From Tridacna crocea (taxonomy: Eukaryota > Mollusca > Bivalvia > Cardiida > Cardiidae), in contig OX031069.1 of assembly GCA_943736015.1 (NCBI GenBank), positions 25,921,235 through 25,985,234 of the forward strand: DNA of 64,000 nucleotides. Direction: 5' to 3'. A program made the translations under genes and the position numbers. Shown in pieces: positions 63,431-64,000 of the stretch. Positions within the stretch are counted from its first letter, which is position 1, and the number at the start of each line of letters is the position of its first letter. The notes beneath the pieces were generated by a model. The model saw only the letters and a list, made by a program, of their open reading frames with translations, made no database searches and was not told where the DNA came from.

Positions 63431-64000
63431 AAAAACTGTTGAAAAGACTTTTGAATCAAGAACCTAAAAATAAACCCTGAAAATGAACAGAGATAAATTT
63501 GTAAAGTAATTAAATAGAGTTTATTTCATCAGCTTGTGGTTAATACGATGAAATATTTGCTGAAAAAGGGAAAGGTATGTGAAAATAACGAGTGTTGTAA
63601 GGCACAAGTTATTTTTGCGGACCTTCCCTTTTGCCTTCTGCTTTACTTTTCCATCTGCCCTTTTGCCTTCTGCCCTTTTCCCTTCTGATTATTTTGTCAA
63701 CGAATGCCACTTTTAAGACTAGTAATCTCAAGTCAATAAACCAGATTTTCGGTAGGAGGAAATTATTCACTGTGACGGGGAAATAATTCCCCCCCCCCCC
63801 CTCCCAGCTTAAATTATGTCATTTCTTTACCCATAAAATTTCTAAAAATAGACACATGAAATATAATTATTATTAATATTTCATTACCCAGAAAGTATCC
63901 TCAGAAACTAAACAGGTGAGTAGGTACACGCGTGTAAACTTAGAGAAAGTAACAATGCATTTGTATCTATTAATTTCACTGTAAAAATCTTTTATGTGTG
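63431..64000. other. Unassigned end with low-complexity tracts
   Basis: 63617-63690 is a pyrimidine-rich run of CCTTCTGCCCTTTTG-like repeats. A C-run of about 14 is near 63790. No exon recognised. Confidence 0.5.

Overview
The window is eukaryotic, AT-rich, intron- and transposon-dominated DNA. The repeat content points to a bivalve mollusc, probably a heterodont clam: tandem-array elements with terminal hairpins and CTCTTGTT ends (the oyster 'pearl' / Helentron-HINE type), tRNA-derived SINEs with CCAA-type tails, and GATTAGCCTG-type palindromes. The organism call is inference from repeat families; no marker gene fixes the species.

Only one protein-coding gene can be supported: a ceramide synthase (CerS/LASS, closest in feel to the CerS5/6 group) on the + strand. 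Seven consecutive internal exons lie at 40210-40316, 46545-46602, 52696-52746, 53879-53971, 59018-59146, 59552-59658 and 61769-61928. All have consensus splice sites and compatible phases, giving 235 codons. They run from the end of the Hox-like domain (RWFRLRRNQ) through the catalytic Lag1/TLC motif (HH, then HDxxD) to the last transmembrane region. The exons for the N-terminus and most of the Hox-like domain were not found upstream. The acidic C-terminal tail exon is probably beyond base 64000.

Everything else is repeats. The dominant family, called THP (TTAA-hairpin) here, is a roughly 230 bp non-autonomous element with about 80 recognisable copies or remnants. Its ends are TTAA-CCCTTTACC and GGTAAAGGG-TTAA, which fits a piggyBac-type MITE. 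It has a short arm (S, about 65 nt, starting CCCATTACCACACAATCC), a central near-perfect palindrome of about 67 nt around GCTGGTAACCAGC, and a long arm (L, about 110-120 nt, containing TTTTGTCGTCTGCAAATGC). Strand + below means S first, strand - means L first. Many copies abut and share one TTAA. Every CerS intron longer than 1 kb contains them.

Layout: 0-3.4 kb THP copies, one SINE and unassigned DNA. 3.4-9.2 kb is a tandem array (AAGGTCAAGGTCACAGTGACC-like unit) broken by a hAT-type element that itself holds a Helentron-like element, and by a TA-flanked Tc1/mariner-like element. 9.5-17.1 kb holds THP copies, one carrying a 1.27 kb insertion and one carrying a 1.4 kb hAT element with a perfect 8 bp duplication. 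17.16-20.09 kb is a three-level nest (THP, then an ATACGCCC element, then a TAGCTCACC element). 20-23 kb holds THP copies and GTATTCACC palindromes. 23.2-24.75 kb is a Helentron-like element with about nine 156 bp units. 25-29 kb is sparse THP. 29.5-32 kb holds two tandem arrays. 32.5-39 kb holds THP copies, a SINE and an element inserted in a THP hairpin loop. 39.1-40.06 kb is another Helentron-like element. 40.2-62 kb is the CerS gene with THP-packed introns, three SINE types and small palindromes. 62-64 kb holds THP remnants, a SINE and low-complexity DNA.
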